Shown here: piece by piece, positions 32,706 to 43,162 of the stretch | How the letters are laid out: every line of letters starts with the position of its first letter | Numbering within the stretch: position 1 is the first letter of the stretch | Source: Pseudomonas cuatrocienegasensis | GTDB taxonomy: Bacteria > Pseudomonadota > Gammaproteobacteria > Pseudomonadales > Pseudomonadaceae | Assembly: GCF_900110925.1 (NCBI RefSeq) | Contig: NZ_FOFP01000004.1 | Location: 107,250 to 171,249 of the forward strand | Length of the DNA stretch: 64,000 nt | Reading direction: 5' to 3' | Made by a program: the position numbers and the translations under genes | The notes under the pieces: generated by a model | Told to the model about the DNA's origin: nothing | Databases searched by the model: none | Seen by the model: only the letters and a program-made list of their open reading frames with translations

Positions 32706-32759
32706 CCGACTAAAACTATCGGGCTTATAGTTGACTTAAATACTCGGGAATTGCATACT
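32706..32759 (+). promoter_or_regulatory. isc promoter with IscR-type operators
   Basis: The promoter is TTGACT (32731-32736), a 17-bp spacer and CATACT (32754-32759). A type 1 IscR site overlaps the -35 at 32727-32751, beginning ATAGTTGACTTAAATACTCG, close to the E. coli iscR site. A second related sequence, CCGACTAAAACTATCGGG, lies at 32706-32723. Autorepression of isc by cluster-loaded IscR is expected. Confidence 0.85.
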
Positions 32760-32792
32760 CGCGTCACATTGTAATTCCGTGGTAACCCTCCG

Positions 32793-33284
32793 ATGCGACT
32801 GACTACTAAAGGCCGATACGCCGTCACCGCCATGTTGGATCTGGCGTTGCACGCGCAGCATGGGCCGGTTTCCCTCGCCGATATTTCTGAGCGTCAGGGC
32901 ATTTCCCTTTCGTATCTGGAACAGTTGTTCGCCAAGCTGCGCCGCGGCAATCTGGTTTCCAGTGTGCGGGGTCCGGGTGGCGGTTATCAGCTGTCGCGGG
33001 CCATGCAGGGTATTCAGGTGGCCGAGGTGATCGACGCGGTCAACGAGTCGGTCGATGCCACGCGCTGTCAGGGGCAGGGTGATTGCCATGCGGGCGACAC
33101 CTGCCTGACTCATCACCTGTGGTGTGACCTCAGTCAGCAGATTCATGAATTTCTCAGTGGCATCAGTCTGGCCGACCTGGTCACTCGCCGCGAAGTACAA
33201 GAAGTCGCCCAGCGCCAGGATCAGCGCCGTTGCAACGGCAGGACGCCGCAGCTGGACAAGATACAAGCGTCTGTCGTCGATTGA
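32793..33284 (+). CDS. iscR: Fe-S cluster assembly transcriptional regulator IscR
   Basis: A 163-residue Rrf2-family regulator. The winged helix includes [20 protein letters not shown] and the wing [11 protein letters not shown]. The [2Fe-2S] ligands are Cys92, Cys98, Cys104 and His107, at the same positions as in E. coli IscR. The cluster-bound form represses the isc operon; the apo form still binds other sites. It is the first gene of the isc operon, 46 bp before iscS. Confidence 0.98.
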   Translation: MRLTTKGRYAVTAMLDLALHAQHGPVSLADISERQGISLSYLEQLFAKLRRGNLVSSVRGPGGGYQLSRAMQGIQVAEVIDAVNESVDATRCQGQGDCHAGDTCLTHHLWCDLSQQIHEFLSGISLADLVTRREVQEVAQRQDQRRCNGRTPQLDKIQASVVD

Positions 33285-33330
33285 TGGCAGAGGCAGGCCT
33301 GCCGTGGCCCGACCTGATAGGAGAGAACTG

Positions 33331-34545
33331 ATGAAATTGCCTATTTACCTTGATTACTCTGCGACCACGCCGGTCGACCCGCGCGTGGCGCAAAAGATGA
33401 GCGACTGCCTGCTGGTTGACGGCAACTTCGGTAACCCGGCGTCGCGCTCCCACGTCTTTGGCTGGAAGGCCGAGGAAGCGGTTGAGAACGCTCGTCGCCA
33501 GGTCGCCGAGCTGGTCAATGCCGACCCCCGTGAGATTGTTTGGACCTCGGGTGCGACCGAGTCGAACAACCTGGCGATCAAGGGCATTGCGCACTTCTAC
33601 AGCAACAAGGGTAAGCACATCATTACCTCGAAGATCGAGCACAAGGCGGTGTTGGACACCACCCGCCAACTCGAGCGTGAGGGGTTTGAAGTGACCTATA
33701 TCGAGCCGGGCGAAGATGGCCTGGTTACCCCTGCCATGGTCGAGGCGGCGCTGCGCGAAGACACCATTCTGGTGTCGCTGATGCACGTGAATAACGAGGT
33801 CGGCACCATCAATGACATTGGCGCAATCGGTGAGTTGACCCGTTCGCGCGGCGTCTTCCTACATGTCGATGCGGCCCAGTCGACCGGCAAGGTGGAGATC
33901 GACCTGGACAAGCTCAAGGTCGACCTGATGTCCTTCTCCGCACACAAGACCTACGGCCCCAAAGGCGTTGGCGCGCTCTACGTGCGCCGCAAGCCGCGCG
34001 TGCGTCTGGAAGCGCAGACCCACGGTGGCGGTCACGAGCGTGGCATGCGCTCCGGCACCCTGGCCACCCACCAGTGCGTCGGCATGGGTGAGGCATTCCG
34101 TATCGCCAAGGAAGAAATGGCCCAGGAAAACCTGCGTATTCTGGCGCTGCGCGATCGCTTCTTTAAGCAAGTTGATGGCCTGGAAGAGCTGTACGTCAAC
34201 GGCAGCATGACTGCCCGTGTGCCGCACAACCTCAACCTGAGCTTCAACTACGTTGAGGGCGAGTCGCTGATCATGGCGCTCAAGGACCTCGCGGTTTCCT
34301 CCGGCTCGGCCTGTACCTCGGCTTCGCTGGAGCCGTCCTACGTGCTGCGTGCCCTGGGCCGCAATGACGAGCTGGCACACAGTTCTATCCGCTTTACCTT
34401 CGGCCGCTTCACCACTGATGAAGAAGTCGATTATGCCGCGCAGAAAGTGTGCGAGGCAGTCACCAAGCTGCGCGAGTTGTCGCCGCTTTGGGATATGTAC
34501 AAAGACGGCGTCGACATCTCCAAGATCGAGTGGGCGGCGCACTAA
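33331..34545 (+). CDS. iscS: Cysteine desulfurase IscS
   Basis: A 404-residue PLP enzyme that takes sulfur from cysteine and passes it to IscU and to tRNA thiolation. The PLP lysine is in [17 protein letters not shown] (equivalent to Lys206), and the persulfide cysteine is in [15 protein letters not shown] (equivalent to Cys328). The length equals that of E. coli IscS. The start at 33331 has AGGAGAG upstream; in-frame starts further upstream lie inside iscR and are rejected. Confidence 0.98.
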   Translation: MKLPIYLDYSATTPVDPRVAQKMSDCLLVDGNFGNPASRSHVFGWKAEEAVENARRQVAELVNADPREIVWTSGATESNNLAIKGIAHFYSNKGKHIITSKIEHKAVLDTTRQLEREGFEVTYIEPGEDGLVTPAMVEAALREDTILVSLMHVNNEVGTINDIGAIGELTRSRGVFLHVDAAQSTGKVEIDLDKLKVDLMSFSAHKTYGPKGVGALYVRRKPRVRLEAQTHGGGHERGMRSGTLATHQCVGMGEAFRIAKEEMAQENLRILALRDRFFKQVDGLEELYVNGSMTARVPHNLNLSFNYVEGESLIMALKDLAVSSGSACTSASLEPSYVLRALGRNDELAHSSIRFTFGRFTTDEEVDYAAQKVCEAVTKLRELSPLWDMYKDGVDISKIEWAAH

Positions 34546-34592
34546 GTAGTCGCCGAGCAAGAGCGACTCTCTGATGAGGAAGGAATACCAAC

Positions 34593-34979
34593 ATGGCTTA
34601 CAGTGAAAAGGTCATCGACCACTACGAAAACCCGCGCAACGTCGGCAAGATGGATGCCGAGGACCCGAATGTCGGGACCGGTATGGTCGGCGCGCCGGCC
34701 TGTGGCGACGTGATGCGTCTGCAGATCAAGGTCAACGAGCAGGGCGTGATTGAAGACGCCAAGTTCAAGACCTATGGCTGTGGTTCGGCCATCGCCTCCA
34801 GCTCCCTGGCCACTGAGTGGATGAAGGGCAAGACGCTGGATGAGGCGGAGACCATCAAGAACACTCAGCTCGCCGAAGAACTGGCATTGCCGCCGGTGAA
34901 AATTCACTGCTCGGTGCTCGCCGAGGACGCCATCAAGGCGGCCGTGCGCGATTACAAGCAGAAGAAAGGTTTGGTTTAA
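34593..34979 (+). CDS. iscU: Fe-S cluster scaffold IscU
   Basis: A 128-residue scaffold on which [2Fe-2S] clusters are built. The three cluster cysteines are Cys37, Cys63 and Cys106, with Asp39 between. The HscA-binding motif LPPVK is at 99-103. AGGAAGG precedes the start. Confidence 0.98.
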   Translation: MAYSEKVIDHYENPRNVGKMDAEDPNVGTGMVGAPACGDVMRLQIKVNEQGVIEDAKFKTYGCGSAIASSSLATEWMKGKTLDEAETIKNTQLAEELALPPVKIHCSVLAEDAIKAAVRDYKQKKGLV

Positions 34980-34990
34980 AGGAGGTTTCG

Positions 34991-35314
34991 ATGGCGATCA
35001 GCATGACTGAAGCGGCCGCCCAGCACGTGCGGCGTTCGCTCGATGGGCGCGGCAAGGGCGAGGGTATTCGCCTTGGCGTGCGTACCACGGGCTGTTCGGG
35101 CCTGGCCTATGTACTGGAGTTCGTCGACGAGACCGCCAGTGAAGACCAGGTGTTCGAGAGCCACGGGGTCAAGGTGATCATCGATCCCAAGAGCCTGCTG
35201 TACCTTGACGGTACCGAGCTGGACTTCGTCAAGGAAGGCTTGAACGAAGGCTTCAAGTTCAACAACCCCAACGTGCGTGGCGAATGTGGCTGCGGCGAAA
35301 GCTTCAATATCTGA
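34991..35314 (+). CDS. iscA: Iron-sulfur carrier protein IscA
   Basis: A 107-residue A-type carrier that passes clusters to target proteins. The invariant cysteines are Cys35 (TTGCSGLAY) and Cys99/Cys101 (GECGCGESF). GGAGG lies before the start, 11 bp after iscU. Confidence 0.97.
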   Translation: MAISMTEAAAQHVRRSLDGRGKGEGIRLGVRTTGCSGLAYVLEFVDETASEDQVFESHGVKVIIDPKSLLYLDGTELDFVKEGLNEGFKFNNPNVRGECGCGESFNI

Positions 35315-35332
35315 GTATTGGGGTAGACGCTA

Positions 35333-35854
35333 GTGGGCAGTCCCTGTCATTTCGCCCTGTTTGATTTGCAGCCGAGCTTCCGTCTGGACCTCGATCAGCT
35401 TGCCGTGCGTTATCGCGAGCTGGCGCGTGCCATTCATCCGGATCGCTTTGCCGATGCCTCCGAGCGCGAGCAGCGCCTGGCGCTCGAACAGTCGGCTTCG
35501 CTCAATCAGGCGTACAGCACGCTAAAGAGTGCGCCGCAGCGCGCGCGCTACCTGCTGACCCTGCGCGGGCCGGAGTTGCCGCTTGAGGTGACGGTGCAGG
35601 ACCCTGAGTTCCTGCTGCAGCAGATGCAGTGGCGCGAAGAGCTCGAAGACCTGCAGGACAGTGCGGATCTGGCGGGCGTAGCCGTGTTCAAGCGGCGCCT
35701 GAAAAGCGCCGAGCAGGTGTTGGGTGACGAGTTTGCCGAGTGTTGGGATGAGCCAGCACAGCGTGAGCAGGCCGAACGCCTGATGCGCCGCATGCAGTTT
35801 CTCGACAAGTTGTCCCACGAGGTGCGTCAGCTCGAAGAGCGCCTCGACGATTAA
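35333..35854 (+). CDS. hscB: Fe-S assembly co-chaperone HscB
   Basis: A 173-residue J-domain protein that brings IscU to HscA and stimulates its ATPase. The J-domain occupies about residues 1-75, with the HPD motif in AIHPDRFAD. The C-terminal three-helix domain that binds IscU follows. It starts with GTG at 35333, which gives [16 protein letters not shown], matching relatives. Confidence 0.96.
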   Translation: MGSPCHFALFDLQPSFRLDLDQLAVRYRELARAIHPDRFADASEREQRLALEQSASLNQAYSTLKSAPQRARYLLTLRGPELPLEVTVQDPEFLLQQMQWREELEDLQDSADLAGVAVFKRRLKSAEQVLGDEFAECWDEPAQREQAERLMRRMQFLDKLSHEVRQLEERLDD

Positions 35855-35904
35855 TGCCGGTGTGCCCGTGAAGCATGCCCGCCAGCCTATAAGCACTGAT
35901 GACC

Positions 35905-37770
35905 ATGGCCTTACTGCAGATCGCTGAACCCGGCCAGAGCCCCCAGCCACACCAGCGCCGTCTGGCCGTGGGGATCGACCTGGGCACCACCAATTCGCTG
36001 GTTGCTGCCATGCGCAGTGGCCTCTGTGAGCCTATTGCCGATGAGCAGGGGCAGGTCATCCTGCCGTCCGCCGTGCGCTATCACGTCGACCACATTGAAG
36101 TGGGTGCGCTGGCCAAGGCTGAGGCCTCACGCGATCCGCTGAATACCGTGCTGTCGGTCAAGCGTCTGATGGGGCGTGGCCTGGCGGACGTCAAGCAATT
36201 GGGTGATCAGCTGCCTTATCGATTTGTCGAGGGCGAGTCGCACATGCCGTTTATCGCCACCGCCCAGGGTCCGAAAAGCCCGGTGGAAGTGTCGGCCGAT
36301 ATTCTCAAGGTGCTGCGCCAGCGTGCCGAGACGGCGCTCGGTGGCGAGCTGGTTGGTGCGGTGATCACGGTGCCCGCGTATTTCGACGACTCCCAGCGCC
36401 AGGCCACTAAAGACGCTGCGCGTCTGGCCGGGCTGACTGTTCTGCGCCTGCTTAACGAACCCACTGCAGCAGCGGTCGCTTATGGCCTCGATCAGCACGC
36501 CGAAGGCGTGGTGGCGATCTATGACCTGGGTGGTGGGACCTTCGATATTTCCATTCTGCGTCTCACTGGTGGCGTGTTCGAGGTACTGGCCACCGGTGGC
36601 GATAGCGCCCTGGGTGGTGATGATTTCGATCACGCGATCGCCGGCTGGATCGTCGAGCAGGCGGGTTTGTCTGCCGATCTCGATCCGGGTGAGCAGCGCC
36701 GCCTGTTGCAGGCTGCCTGCGATGCCAAGGAACAGCTCAGTAGTGCGGGCGTCGCGCAGCTCGTCTATGGCGAGTGGCAGGGTGCGCTGAGCCGTGCCCA
36801 GTTCGATGCGCTGATCGAGCCGATGCTGGCGCGCAGCCTCAAGGCTTGTCGGCGTGCTACCCGCGATGCAGGTATCGAGCTTGATGAGGTCGAAGCGGTG
36901 GTCATGGTCGGCGGCTCCACCCGTGTGCCGCGTGTGCGTCAGGCGGTGGCCGAGCTGTTCGGGCGTGAGCCGCTGACCGATATCGACCCGGATCAAGTGG
37001 TGGCTATTGGTGCCGCGATCCAGGCGGATGCCCTGGCAGGTAACAAGCGCGCCGATGGCGAAGAGCTGTTGCTGCTCGATGTGATTCCGTTATCGCTTGG
37101 CCTGGAAACCATGGGCGGGCTGATGGAGAAGGTGATTCCGCGTAACACCACGATCCCGGTGGCGCGCGCCCAGGAGTTCACCACCTACAAAGACGGCCAG
37201 TCGGCCATGATGATTCATGTGCTGCAGGGCGAGCGCGAGCTGATCAGCGATTGCCGTTCTTTGGCGCGCTTCGAGCTGCGCGGCATTCCGCCGATGGTCG
37301 CCGGTGCGGCGAAGATCCGTGTGACCTTTCAGGTCGATGCGGACGGCCTGCTCAGTGTCTCGGCCCGCGAGCTGGCTTCGGGCGTCGAATCAAGCATTCA
37401 GGTCAAGCCGTCCTACGGACTGACTGATGGCGAGATCGCCCGCATGTTGCAGGACTCCTTCCAGAACGCCAGCGATGACAAGGTGCAGCGCGTGCTGCGC
37501 GAGCAGCAGGTCGATGCCCAGCGCCTGCTCGAGGCGGTCGAGGCCGCCCTGGAAGCTGATGGTCAGCGCCTGCTCGATGATGAAGAGCGCCTGGCCATCG
37601 CGGCGCAGATGGAGCAATTGCGCGAACTGATGGCTGGCAGCGATGGCCTGGCCATCGAACAGCAGACCAAGCGCCTGACCCAGGTCACCGACGCCTTCGC
37701 GGCGCGGCGCCTGGACGCTACGGTCAAAGCCGCCCTGGCGGGCCGTAGTCTTAACGAGATTGAGGAATAA
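35905..37770 (+). CDS. hscA: Fe-S assembly Hsp70 chaperone HscA
   Basis: A 621-residue specialised Hsp70 that releases clusters from IscU. The nucleotide-binding domain includes [24 protein letters not shown] [14 protein letters not shown] and [13 protein letters not shown]. The substrate domain follows from about residue 390. The start at 35905 ([13 protein letters not shown]) matches relatives; an ATG 6 nt earlier is possible. Confidence 0.97.
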   Translation: MALLQIAEPGQSPQPHQRRLAVGIDLGTTNSLVAAMRSGLCEPIADEQGQVILPSAVRYHVDHIEVGALAKAEASRDPLNTVLSVKRLMGRGLADVKQLGDQLPYRFVEGESHMPFIATAQGPKSPVEVSADILKVLRQRAETALGGELVGAVITVPAYFDDSQRQATKDAARLAGLTVLRLLNEPTAAAVAYGLDQHAEGVVAIYDLGGGTFDISILRLTGGVFEVLATGGDSALGGDDFDHAIAGWIVEQAGLSADLDPGEQRRLLQAACDAKEQLSSAGVAQLVYGEWQGALSRAQFDALIEPMLARSLKACRRATRDAGIELDEVEAVVMVGGSTRVPRVRQAVAELFGREPLTDIDPDQVVAIGAAIQADALAGNKRADGEELLLLDVIPLSLGLETMGGLMEKVIPRNTTIPVARAQEFTTYKDGQSAMMIHVLQGERELISDCRSLARFELRGIPPMVAGAAKIRVTFQVDADGLLSVSARELASGVESSIQVKPSYGLTDGEIARMLQDSFQNASDDKVQRVLREQQVDAQRLLEAVEAALEADGQRLLDDEERLAIAAQMEQLRELMAGSDGLAIEQQTKRLTQVTDAFAARRLDATVKAALAGRSLNEIEE

Positions 37771-37772
37771 GC

Positions 37773-38114
37773 ATGCCGCAGATCATTTTCCTGCCCCACG
37801 CGGTGTTGTGTCCGGAGGGTTTGGTCGTTGATGTTGAGCCGGGTACGTCGATTCTCGACGTGGCCCATGAGCACCACATCGAGATCGAAAGCGCCTGCGG
37901 CGGTGTCTGTGCCTGCACCACCTGCCACTGCGTGATCCGCGAAGGCTTCGAGTCGCTGAATGAAGCGGACGAGCTGGAAGAGGACATGCTCGACAAGGCT
38001 TGGGGGCTGGAGTCGCAGTCGCGCCTGTCGTGCCAGGCGATTATTGGTAGCGAGGACCTGACAGTCGAGATTCCCAAGTATTCGCTGAACCACGCCGCCG
38101 AAGCGCCGCACTGA
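37773..38114 (+). CDS. fdx: ISC-type [2Fe-2S] ferredoxin
   Basis: A 113-residue adrenodoxin-like ferredoxin that supplies electrons for cluster assembly. The ligands are Cys42, Cys48, Cys51 and Cys87. ACGGVCACTTCHCVI is the family signature. It begins 2 bp after hscA. Confidence 0.98.
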   Translation: MPQIIFLPHAVLCPEGLVVDVEPGTSILDVAHEHHIEIESACGGVCACTTCHCVIREGFESLNEADELEEDMLDKAWGLESQSRLSCQAIIGSEDLTVEIPKYSLNHAAEAPH

Positions 38115-38127
38115 TCCGGGAGTTGTT

Positions 38128-38328
38128 ATGAGCCTGAAATGGACCGATGTGCTGGAAATTGCCATCCAACTGGCCGAAAGCCAGCCGGAGGTTGACCCGC
38201 GCTACATCAATTTCGTCGACTTGCATCGCTGGGTCGTGGCGCTGCCCGAGTTTGCCGATGACCCGCAGCGTGCGGGGGAGAAGGTGCTCGAAGCGATCCA
38301 GGCTGCCTGGATCGAAGAGGCCGACTGA
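38128..38328 (+). CDS. iscX: Fe-S cluster assembly protein IscX
   Basis: A 66-residue acidic helical protein that binds IscS and iron and adjusts the rate of cluster assembly. It begins SLKWTDVLEIAIQLAE and contains DPRYINFVDLHRWV, both family features. It ends the isc operon; a MITE-like element begins 5 bp after its stop codon. Confidence 0.96.
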   Translation: MSLKWTDVLEIAIQLAESQPEVDPRYINFVDLHRWVVALPEFADDPQRAGEKVLEAIQAAWIEEAD

Positions 38329-38333
38329 CGTGT

Positions 38334-38600
38334 AGGGTTTGTTCCCGTTTCGTTCGCGGCCGCGCCGGAGCCAGTTTTAGCGCGAGGCAAGGCACGAGAT
38401 GCGAAGTTTAGCGTGCTAAATGAGTCATCGAGAAACGCAGCATCGCGCTAAAACGGGCCCGGCCCTGCGGGTTGCGCGTAAAATCTCGCCATGCGTTGTT
38501 GGAGGACTTGGCAAGGGAACAACCATTACCGGCGTCCTCCGCCTAGCCTGGCGAGATTTTGCGCAGCAACGCGGCTCGCGACGAAGCGGGTACAGACCCT
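38334..38600 (-). mobile_element. 267-bp MITE-like element, copy 2 (inverted)
   Basis: This is the reverse complement of 30741-31007 with a limited number of substitutions and the same length. The right end is CTTCG-type GAAGCGGGTACAGACCCT. TA occurs on both outer sides (TGTA|GGG ... CCC|TAGG), consistent with a TA target duplication. It separates iscX from the ndk promoter region. Confidence 0.85.
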
Positions 38601-38626
38601 AGGCACCGCGCTACGCATTTAACCGG

Positions 38627-38657
38627 AACCCGCGTATAATTCGCGGGTTTAATTTTT
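38627..38657 (+). terminator. Terminator-like hairpin with TATAAT in its loop, before ndk
   Basis: AACCCGCG and CGCGGGTT close a TATAATT loop, followed by TAATTTTT. It can serve as an intrinsic terminator for isc. The loop is also a perfect -10 hexamer (38635-38640), placed 53 bp before the ndk start codon. No good -35 is seen 17 bp upstream, so the promoter role is uncertain. Confidence 0.6.
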
Positions 38658-38687
38658 CGCTTTACTCAATCGTTTCTGGAGTTTCAC

Positions 38688-39119
38688 ATGGCTGTTCAAC
38701 GTACCTTCTCCATCATCAAGCCCGACGCTGTTGCCAAGAACGTAATCGGCGAAATCGTTACCCGTTTCGAGAAAGCCGGCCTGCGCGTCGTTGCTTCGAA
38801 AATGGTGCAGCTGTCCGAGCGCGAAGCCGCTGGCTTCTACGCTGAGCACAGCGAGCGTGGCTTCTTCAAAGACCTGGTGGCATTCATGACCTCCGGTCCG
38901 GTTATCGTCCAGGTTCTGGAAGGTGAAGAGGCTATTGCCAAGAACCGTGAGCTGATGGGCGCTACCAACCCGAAAGAAGCCGCTGCCGGTACTATCCGCG
39001 CCGATTTCGCCGTATCCATCGACGAGAACGCCGTTCACGGTTCCGACTCCGAAGCTTCCGCTGCTCGCGAAATCGCTTACTTCTTCGCATCCACCGAAGT
39101 TTGCGCGCGCATTCGCTAA
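38688..39119 (+). CDS. ndk: Nucleoside diphosphate kinase
   Basis: A 143-residue enzyme that passes phosphate from ATP to other nucleoside diphosphates. The catalytic histidine is His117 in [23 protein letters not shown] opens the protein as usual. CTGGAG precedes the start. It heads a run of closely spaced genes to bamB. Confidence 0.98.
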   Translation: MAVQRTFSIIKPDAVAKNVIGEIVTRFEKAGLRVVASKMVQLSEREAAGFYAEHSERGFFKDLVAFMTSGPVIVQVLEGEEAIAKNRELMGATNPKEAAAGTIRADFAVSIDENAVHGSDSEASAAREIAYFFASTEVCARIR

Positions 39120-39143
39120 GGCGAATGGAGTGAGGGTGAAACC

Positions 39144-40292
39144 ATGACCACAACGACCGGCAAGATCAATCTTCTGGGCTTGACCCAGGCAGAGATGGAG
39201 CAATTCTTCGACAGTATCGGGGAAAAGCGTTTCCGTGCCGGTCAGGTCATGAAGTGGATCCATCACTTTGGCGTCGATGATTTCGCCGCCATGACCAATG
39301 TCGGCAAGGCCTTGCGCGAAAAGCTCGAGGCCTCTGCCGAAATTCGCGGCCCGGAAGTGGTCAGCGAAGATATTTCTACCGATGGCACGCGCAAGTGGGT
39401 AGTGCGTGTGGCGTCGGGCAGCTGCGTCGAGACGGTGTACATTCCCCAGGGCTCGCGCGGTACCCTGTGTGTGTCCTCACAGGCTGGCTGTGCCCTGGAC
39501 TGCAGTTTCTGCTCCACCGGCAAGCAAGGTTTCAACAGCGATCTGACCGCCGCCGAGATCATCGGTCAGGTGTGGATTGCCTGCAAATCCTTCGGCAGTG
39601 TTCCGGCGAAGATCGACCGTGCTGTCACCAATGTGGTGATGATGGGCATGGGCGAGCCGCTGCTGAATTTCGATAACGTGGTCGCCGCCATGAAGATCAT
39701 GATGGATGACCTCGGTTATGGCATCTCCAAGCGCAAGGTGACGCTGTCCACCTCGGGCGTGGTGCCGATGATCGACAAGCTGGGTGAGGTCATCGATGTT
39801 TCCCTGGCGCTGTCGCTGCACGCGCCCAATGATGCGCTGCGCAATCAGTTGGTGCCGATCAACAAGAAGTACCCGCTGGAAATGCTCCTGGCTGCCTGCA
39901 AACGCTATGTCGCGCGGTTGGGCGAGAAGCGTGTGCTGACCATCGAGTACACCCTGCTCAAAGATGTCAACGACAAGGTCGAGCACGCCGAGGAGATGAT
40001 TGCTCTGCTGGCCGATATGCCGTGCAAGATCAATCTGATCCCCTTCAATCCCTTCCCGCACTCGGGTTATGAACGGCCGAGTAACAATGCCATACGCCGT
40101 TTTCAGGACCTGCTGCACAAAGCCGGGCACAATGTCACCGTACGCACCACCCGCGGCGAGGATATTGACGCTGCCTGTGGTCAACTGGTCGGGCAGGTCA
40201 TGGACCGCACGCGTCGCAGCGAGCGCTACATTGCCGTACGCCAGTTGAACAGTGAGGCTGAGACGCCGCTTTCTGCTGCCAATCGAACCTAG
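39144..40292 (+). CDS. rlmN: Dual-specificity RNA methyltransferase RlmN
   Basis: A 382-residue radical SAM enzyme that adds a C2 methyl group to A2503 of 23S rRNA and A37 of tRNAs. The [4Fe-4S] cluster motif is [11 protein letters not shown]. The C-terminal cysteine that carries the methyl intermediate is in [24 protein letters not shown] is another family motif. It begins 24 bp after ndk. Confidence 0.97.
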   Translation: MTTTTGKINLLGLTQAEMEQFFDSIGEKRFRAGQVMKWIHHFGVDDFAAMTNVGKALREKLEASAEIRGPEVVSEDISTDGTRKWVVRVASGSCVETVYIPQGSRGTLCVSSQAGCALDCSFCSTGKQGFNSDLTAAEIIGQVWIACKSFGSVPAKIDRAVTNVVMMGMGEPLLNFDNVVAAMKIMMDDLGYGISKRKVTLSTSGVVPMIDKLGEVIDVSLALSLHAPNDALRNQLVPINKKYPLEMLLAACKRYVARLGEKRVLTIEYTLLKDVNDKVEHAEEMIALLADMPCKINLIPFNPFPHSGYERPSNNAIRRFQDLLHKAGHNVTVRTTRGEDIDAACGQLVGQVMDRTRRSERYIAVRQLNSEAETPLSAANRT

Positions 40293-40303
40293 GGAGGATT
40301 TCC

Positions 40304-41065
40304 ATGAGTGTGCGCCCAGCGCTGTTCTTGTTAGCCGCCAGCCTGCTGGCAGGCTGCGTATCGACGGGTGATGTCGATCCGATGAGAACCGAAAAAGGTC
40401 GCAACGAGGCACGAGATGCCTACATCCAGCTCGGTATCGGTTACATCCAGCAAGGCTCCAGCGAGCGTGCCAAGGTCCCCCTCAAGAGTGCGCTGGAGCT
40501 TGATCCCACGAGTGCCGATGCTCACGCAGCGCTGGCGCTGGTGTTCCAGATTGAAATGGAACCCAAACTGGCCGACGAGCATTTTCTCAAGGCCCTGTCC
40601 CAGCGCCGTGACGACCCGCGTCTGTTGAACAACTACGGCAGCTTTCTGTTCGAACAGAAGCGCTACAAGGAAGCTTACGAGCGCTATCAGCAGGCCGCCC
40701 AGGACACGCTTTACCCCGAGCGCTCGCGGATTTTCGAGAACCTCGGCATGACCGCCATGATGCTCAAGCAGCGTGAAGAGGCGAGAACCTATTTCCAGCG
40801 TTCGCTGCGTCTTAACAGCCGTCAGCCTCGGGCTCAGTTTGAGTTGGCCGTGATGGCCTACGAAGATAAAAACTATGTGGACGCCAAGCGCTATTACGAT
40901 GCCTTCAGCAGCTTGAGCGAGCAGACCCCGGCCAGCCTGTTGCTGGGTACGCGTCTGGCGACGATCTTCGAGGATCGTGATCGCGCTGCCAGCCTGGGGC
41001 TGCAGTTGAGACGTCTTTATCCCGGTACGCCGGAGTATCAGCAATATTTGTCGGAGCAACGATGA
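40304..41065 (+). CDS. pilW: Type IV pilus biogenesis/stability lipoprotein PilW (PilF)
   Basis: A 253-residue outer-membrane lipoprotein that pilots the PilQ secretin during type IV pilus assembly; it is called PilF in P. aeruginosa. The lipobox is LLAGC (Cys18). About six TPR repeats cover the rest, for example AYIQLGIGYIQQG and DDPRLLNNYGSFLFEQ. It overlaps the next gene by 4 bp. Confidence 0.95.
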   Translation: MSVRPALFLLAASLLAGCVSTGDVDPMRTEKGRNEARDAYIQLGIGYIQQGSSERAKVPLKSALELDPTSADAHAALALVFQIEMEPKLADEHFLKALSQRRDDPRLLNNYGSFLFEQKRYKEAYERYQQAAQDTLYPERSRIFENLGMTAMMLKQREEARTYFQRSLRLNSRQPRAQFELAVMAYEDKNYVDAKRYYDAFSSLSEQTPASLLLGTRLATIFEDRDRAASLGLQLRRLYPGTPEYQQYLSEQR

Positions 41066-42018
41066 AAGCGCAGCAACCCGAAGTAGTCGCCAGCGCACGG
41101 ATCAATCCGGGCGACACCCTGCGTGAGGCCCGTGAACAGAGGGGCTGGAGCGTCGAGGATGTAGCCACACGCCTGAACCTGACGGGCCAGCGCCTGTTAC
41201 AGATCGAGGCCGGTGCGTTCGACAAGCTGCCCGGCGTTACCTTTGCCCGTGGCTATGTCCGCGCGTACGGCAAACTGCTGGGGCTCGATCAGGAACGTCT
41301 GGTGATCGAGTTCGACCAATTCACCGGTACCGATTCGGTAGGCGCCAATGTGCACAGCCTGGGTCGCATCGAGGAGCCCGCCCGCTATTCGCAGCACATC
41401 CTGCGCGTGGTGAGTTTCCTGCTGCTGGCCGGCCTGGCCGCGCTTGGCTTCTATTGGTGGCAGCAGCAGGGCAGCTGGCAGGTCGAGAGCGCCGCGGTAG
41501 GCAGCGGCCATATCGTGGTCGACAGTGCCGATGGCACAACCCAGATTCACCCGCTTGATGAGCCCGAAGATCAGGCCGTGATTGCTGCTCAGGACAATGC
41601 CGAGTTGAGCCTGCCGATGGCGCCCTCTGCCGAGGAAGCCACCGGTGATGCGCCTGCCGCCACGGGTGATGCGCCCGCTGCAGCGGGCAGCGAAGCACCC
41701 GCAACGGTGCCTGCGCCGACGGCTGAAGCCGCACCTGTTGCGCCCGCTGGCGAAGCCCCAGCGGCTGTTGCAGCCGGTCAGGGCCGGGTGAGCATTGTGT
41801 TCACCGCCGATTGCTGGACCCAGGTCACCGATGCTGATGGCAAAATGCTGTTTGGCGCGCTCAAGCGTAAGGGCGACAGCCTGGACGTGGTCGGCAAGGC
41901 GCCGCTGGAATTGCGCCTGGGCTATGCCCGTGGTGCACAGGTCAGCTACAACGGCACGTCCGTCGACGTGTCGCCGTTCGTCTCGGGCGAAACCGCACGC
42001 CTGAAATTGGGGTTGTAA
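41062..42018 (+). CDS. rodZ: RodZ-like helix-turn-helix membrane protein
   Basis: A 318-residue protein with an N-terminal helix-turn-helix (TLREAREQRGWSVEDVATRL and following, residues 15-75), a single membrane helix (ILRVVSFLLLAGLAALGFYW, near 114-133), a proline/alanine/glutamate-rich linker (about 190-240) and a C-terminal domain of the RodZ beta type (VSIVFTADCWTQVTDADG). RodZ links MreB to the cell-wall machinery and sets rod shape. The ATGA overlap with pilW suggests coupled translation. Confidence 0.93.
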   Translation: MKAQQPEVVASARINPGDTLREAREQRGWSVEDVATRLNLTGQRLLQIEAGAFDKLPGVTFARGYVRAYGKLLGLDQERLVIEFDQFTGTDSVGANVHSLGRIEEPARYSQHILRVVSFLLLAGLAALGFYWWQQQGSWQVESAAVGSGHIVVDSADGTTQIHPLDEPEDQAVIAAQDNAELSLPMAPSAEEATGDAPAATGDAPAAAGSEAPATVPAPTAEAAPVAPAGEAPAAVAAGQGRVSIVFTADCWTQVTDADGKMLFGALKRKGDSLDVVGKAPLELRLGYARGAQVSYNGTSVDVSPFVSGETARLKLGL

Positions 42019-42021
42019 GCC

Positions 42022-43134
42022 ATGCATTGCGAATCGCCGATCACGCGTCGCGTGTCGCGCAAGATCTGGGTCGGCTCAGTGCCGGTGGGTGGGGATGCTC
42101 CCATCGCCGTGCAGAGCATGACCAACACCGACACCAATGATGTGGCCGCGACCGTGGCCCAGGTGCGCCGTCTGCAGGATGCCGGCGCCGATATCGTGCG
42201 TATTTCGGTTCCCGACATGGACGCCGCCGAGGCGTTTGGACGGATCAAACAGCAGGTCAGTGTGCCGCTGGTTGCCGACATTCACTTCGATTACCAGATC
42301 GCCCTGCGCGTGGCTGAACTGGGTGTCGACTGCCTGCGTATCAACCCCGGCAATATCGGTCGCGAAGACCGGGTCAGGGCGGTGGTCGAGGCGGCGCGTG
42401 ACAAAGGCATCCCGATTCGTATTGGGGTGAACGCCGGCTCCCTGGAAAAGGACCTGCAGAAGAAGTACGGCGAACCCACCCCTGAGGCGCTGGTGGAGTC
42501 GGCCTTGCGCCATGTCGAGCACCTGGACCGCCTGAACTTCCCTGACTTCAAGGTCAGCGTAAAGGCCTCGGATGTGTTTATGGCGGTCGCTGCCTACCGC
42601 CTGCTGGCCAAGCAGATCGAACAGCCCCTGCACCTGGGTATCACCGAGGCCGGTGGTCTGCGCTCCGGTACGGTGAAGTCCGCCGTGGGCCTGGGTATGC
42701 TGCTGGCTGATGGCATTGGCGATACCATCCGCATCTCCCTGGCGGCCGATCCGGTCGAGGAGATCAAGGTTGGCTTCGACATTCTCAAGTCGCTGCGTCT
42801 GCGCTCGCGCGGGATCAACTTCATCGCCTGCCCGAGCTGCTCGCGGCAGAACTTCGATGTGGTCAAGACCATGAACGAGCTGGAACAGCGGGTCGAAGAC
42901 CTGCTGGTGCCGCTCGATGTCGCCGTGATCGGTTGTGTGGTCAACGGGCCGGGTGAAGCCAAGGAGGCGCATATTGGCCTCACCGGTGGTTCGCCAAACA
43001 ATCTGATCTATATCGACGGCAAGCCCGCACAAAAATTGAACAACCACAATCTGGTCGATGAGCTGGAAAAGCTGATCCGCGAGAAGGCCGCCGAGAAGGT
43101 CGCTGCCGACGCCGCCGTGATCGTACGCGGCTGA
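42022..43134 (+). CDS. ispG: 4-hydroxy-3-methylbut-2-enyl-diphosphate synthase (flavodoxin)
   Basis: A 370-residue [4Fe-4S] enzyme of the MEP isoprenoid pathway. It has a TIM-barrel N-terminal domain ([34 protein letters not shown]) and a C-terminal cluster domain with [10 protein letters not shown] and [10 protein letters not shown]. It starts 3 bp after rodZ. Confidence 0.97.
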   Translation: MHCESPITRRVSRKIWVGSVPVGGDAPIAVQSMTNTDTNDVAATVAQVRRLQDAGADIVRISVPDMDAAEAFGRIKQQVSVPLVADIHFDYQIALRVAELGVDCLRINPGNIGREDRVRAVVEAARDKGIPIRIGVNAGSLEKDLQKKYGEPTPEALVESALRHVEHLDRLNFPDFKVSVKASDVFMAVAAYRLLAKQIEQPLHLGITEAGGLRSGTVKSAVGLGMLLADGIGDTIRISLAADPVEEIKVGFDILKSLRLRSRGINFIACPSCSRQNFDVVKTMNELEQRVEDLLVPLDVAVIGCVVNGPGEAKEAHIGLTGGSPNNLIYIDGKPAQKLNNHNLVDELEKLIREKAAEKVAADAAVIVRG

Positions 43135-43162
43135 CGCGCATCTGTAGCGCTAAGGAAATGAA

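Noticed and set aside
33124..33330. Upstream extension of iscS into iscR
   Set aside because: The extension lies in the iscR coding sequence in another frame; the start at 33331 has a strong ribosome site and the family N terminus.
38420..38602. Short frames that are alike in the two 267-bp elements (also 30727-30921)
   Set aside because: They reflect the shared element DNA. One reads beyond the element end, and neither has a ribosome site.
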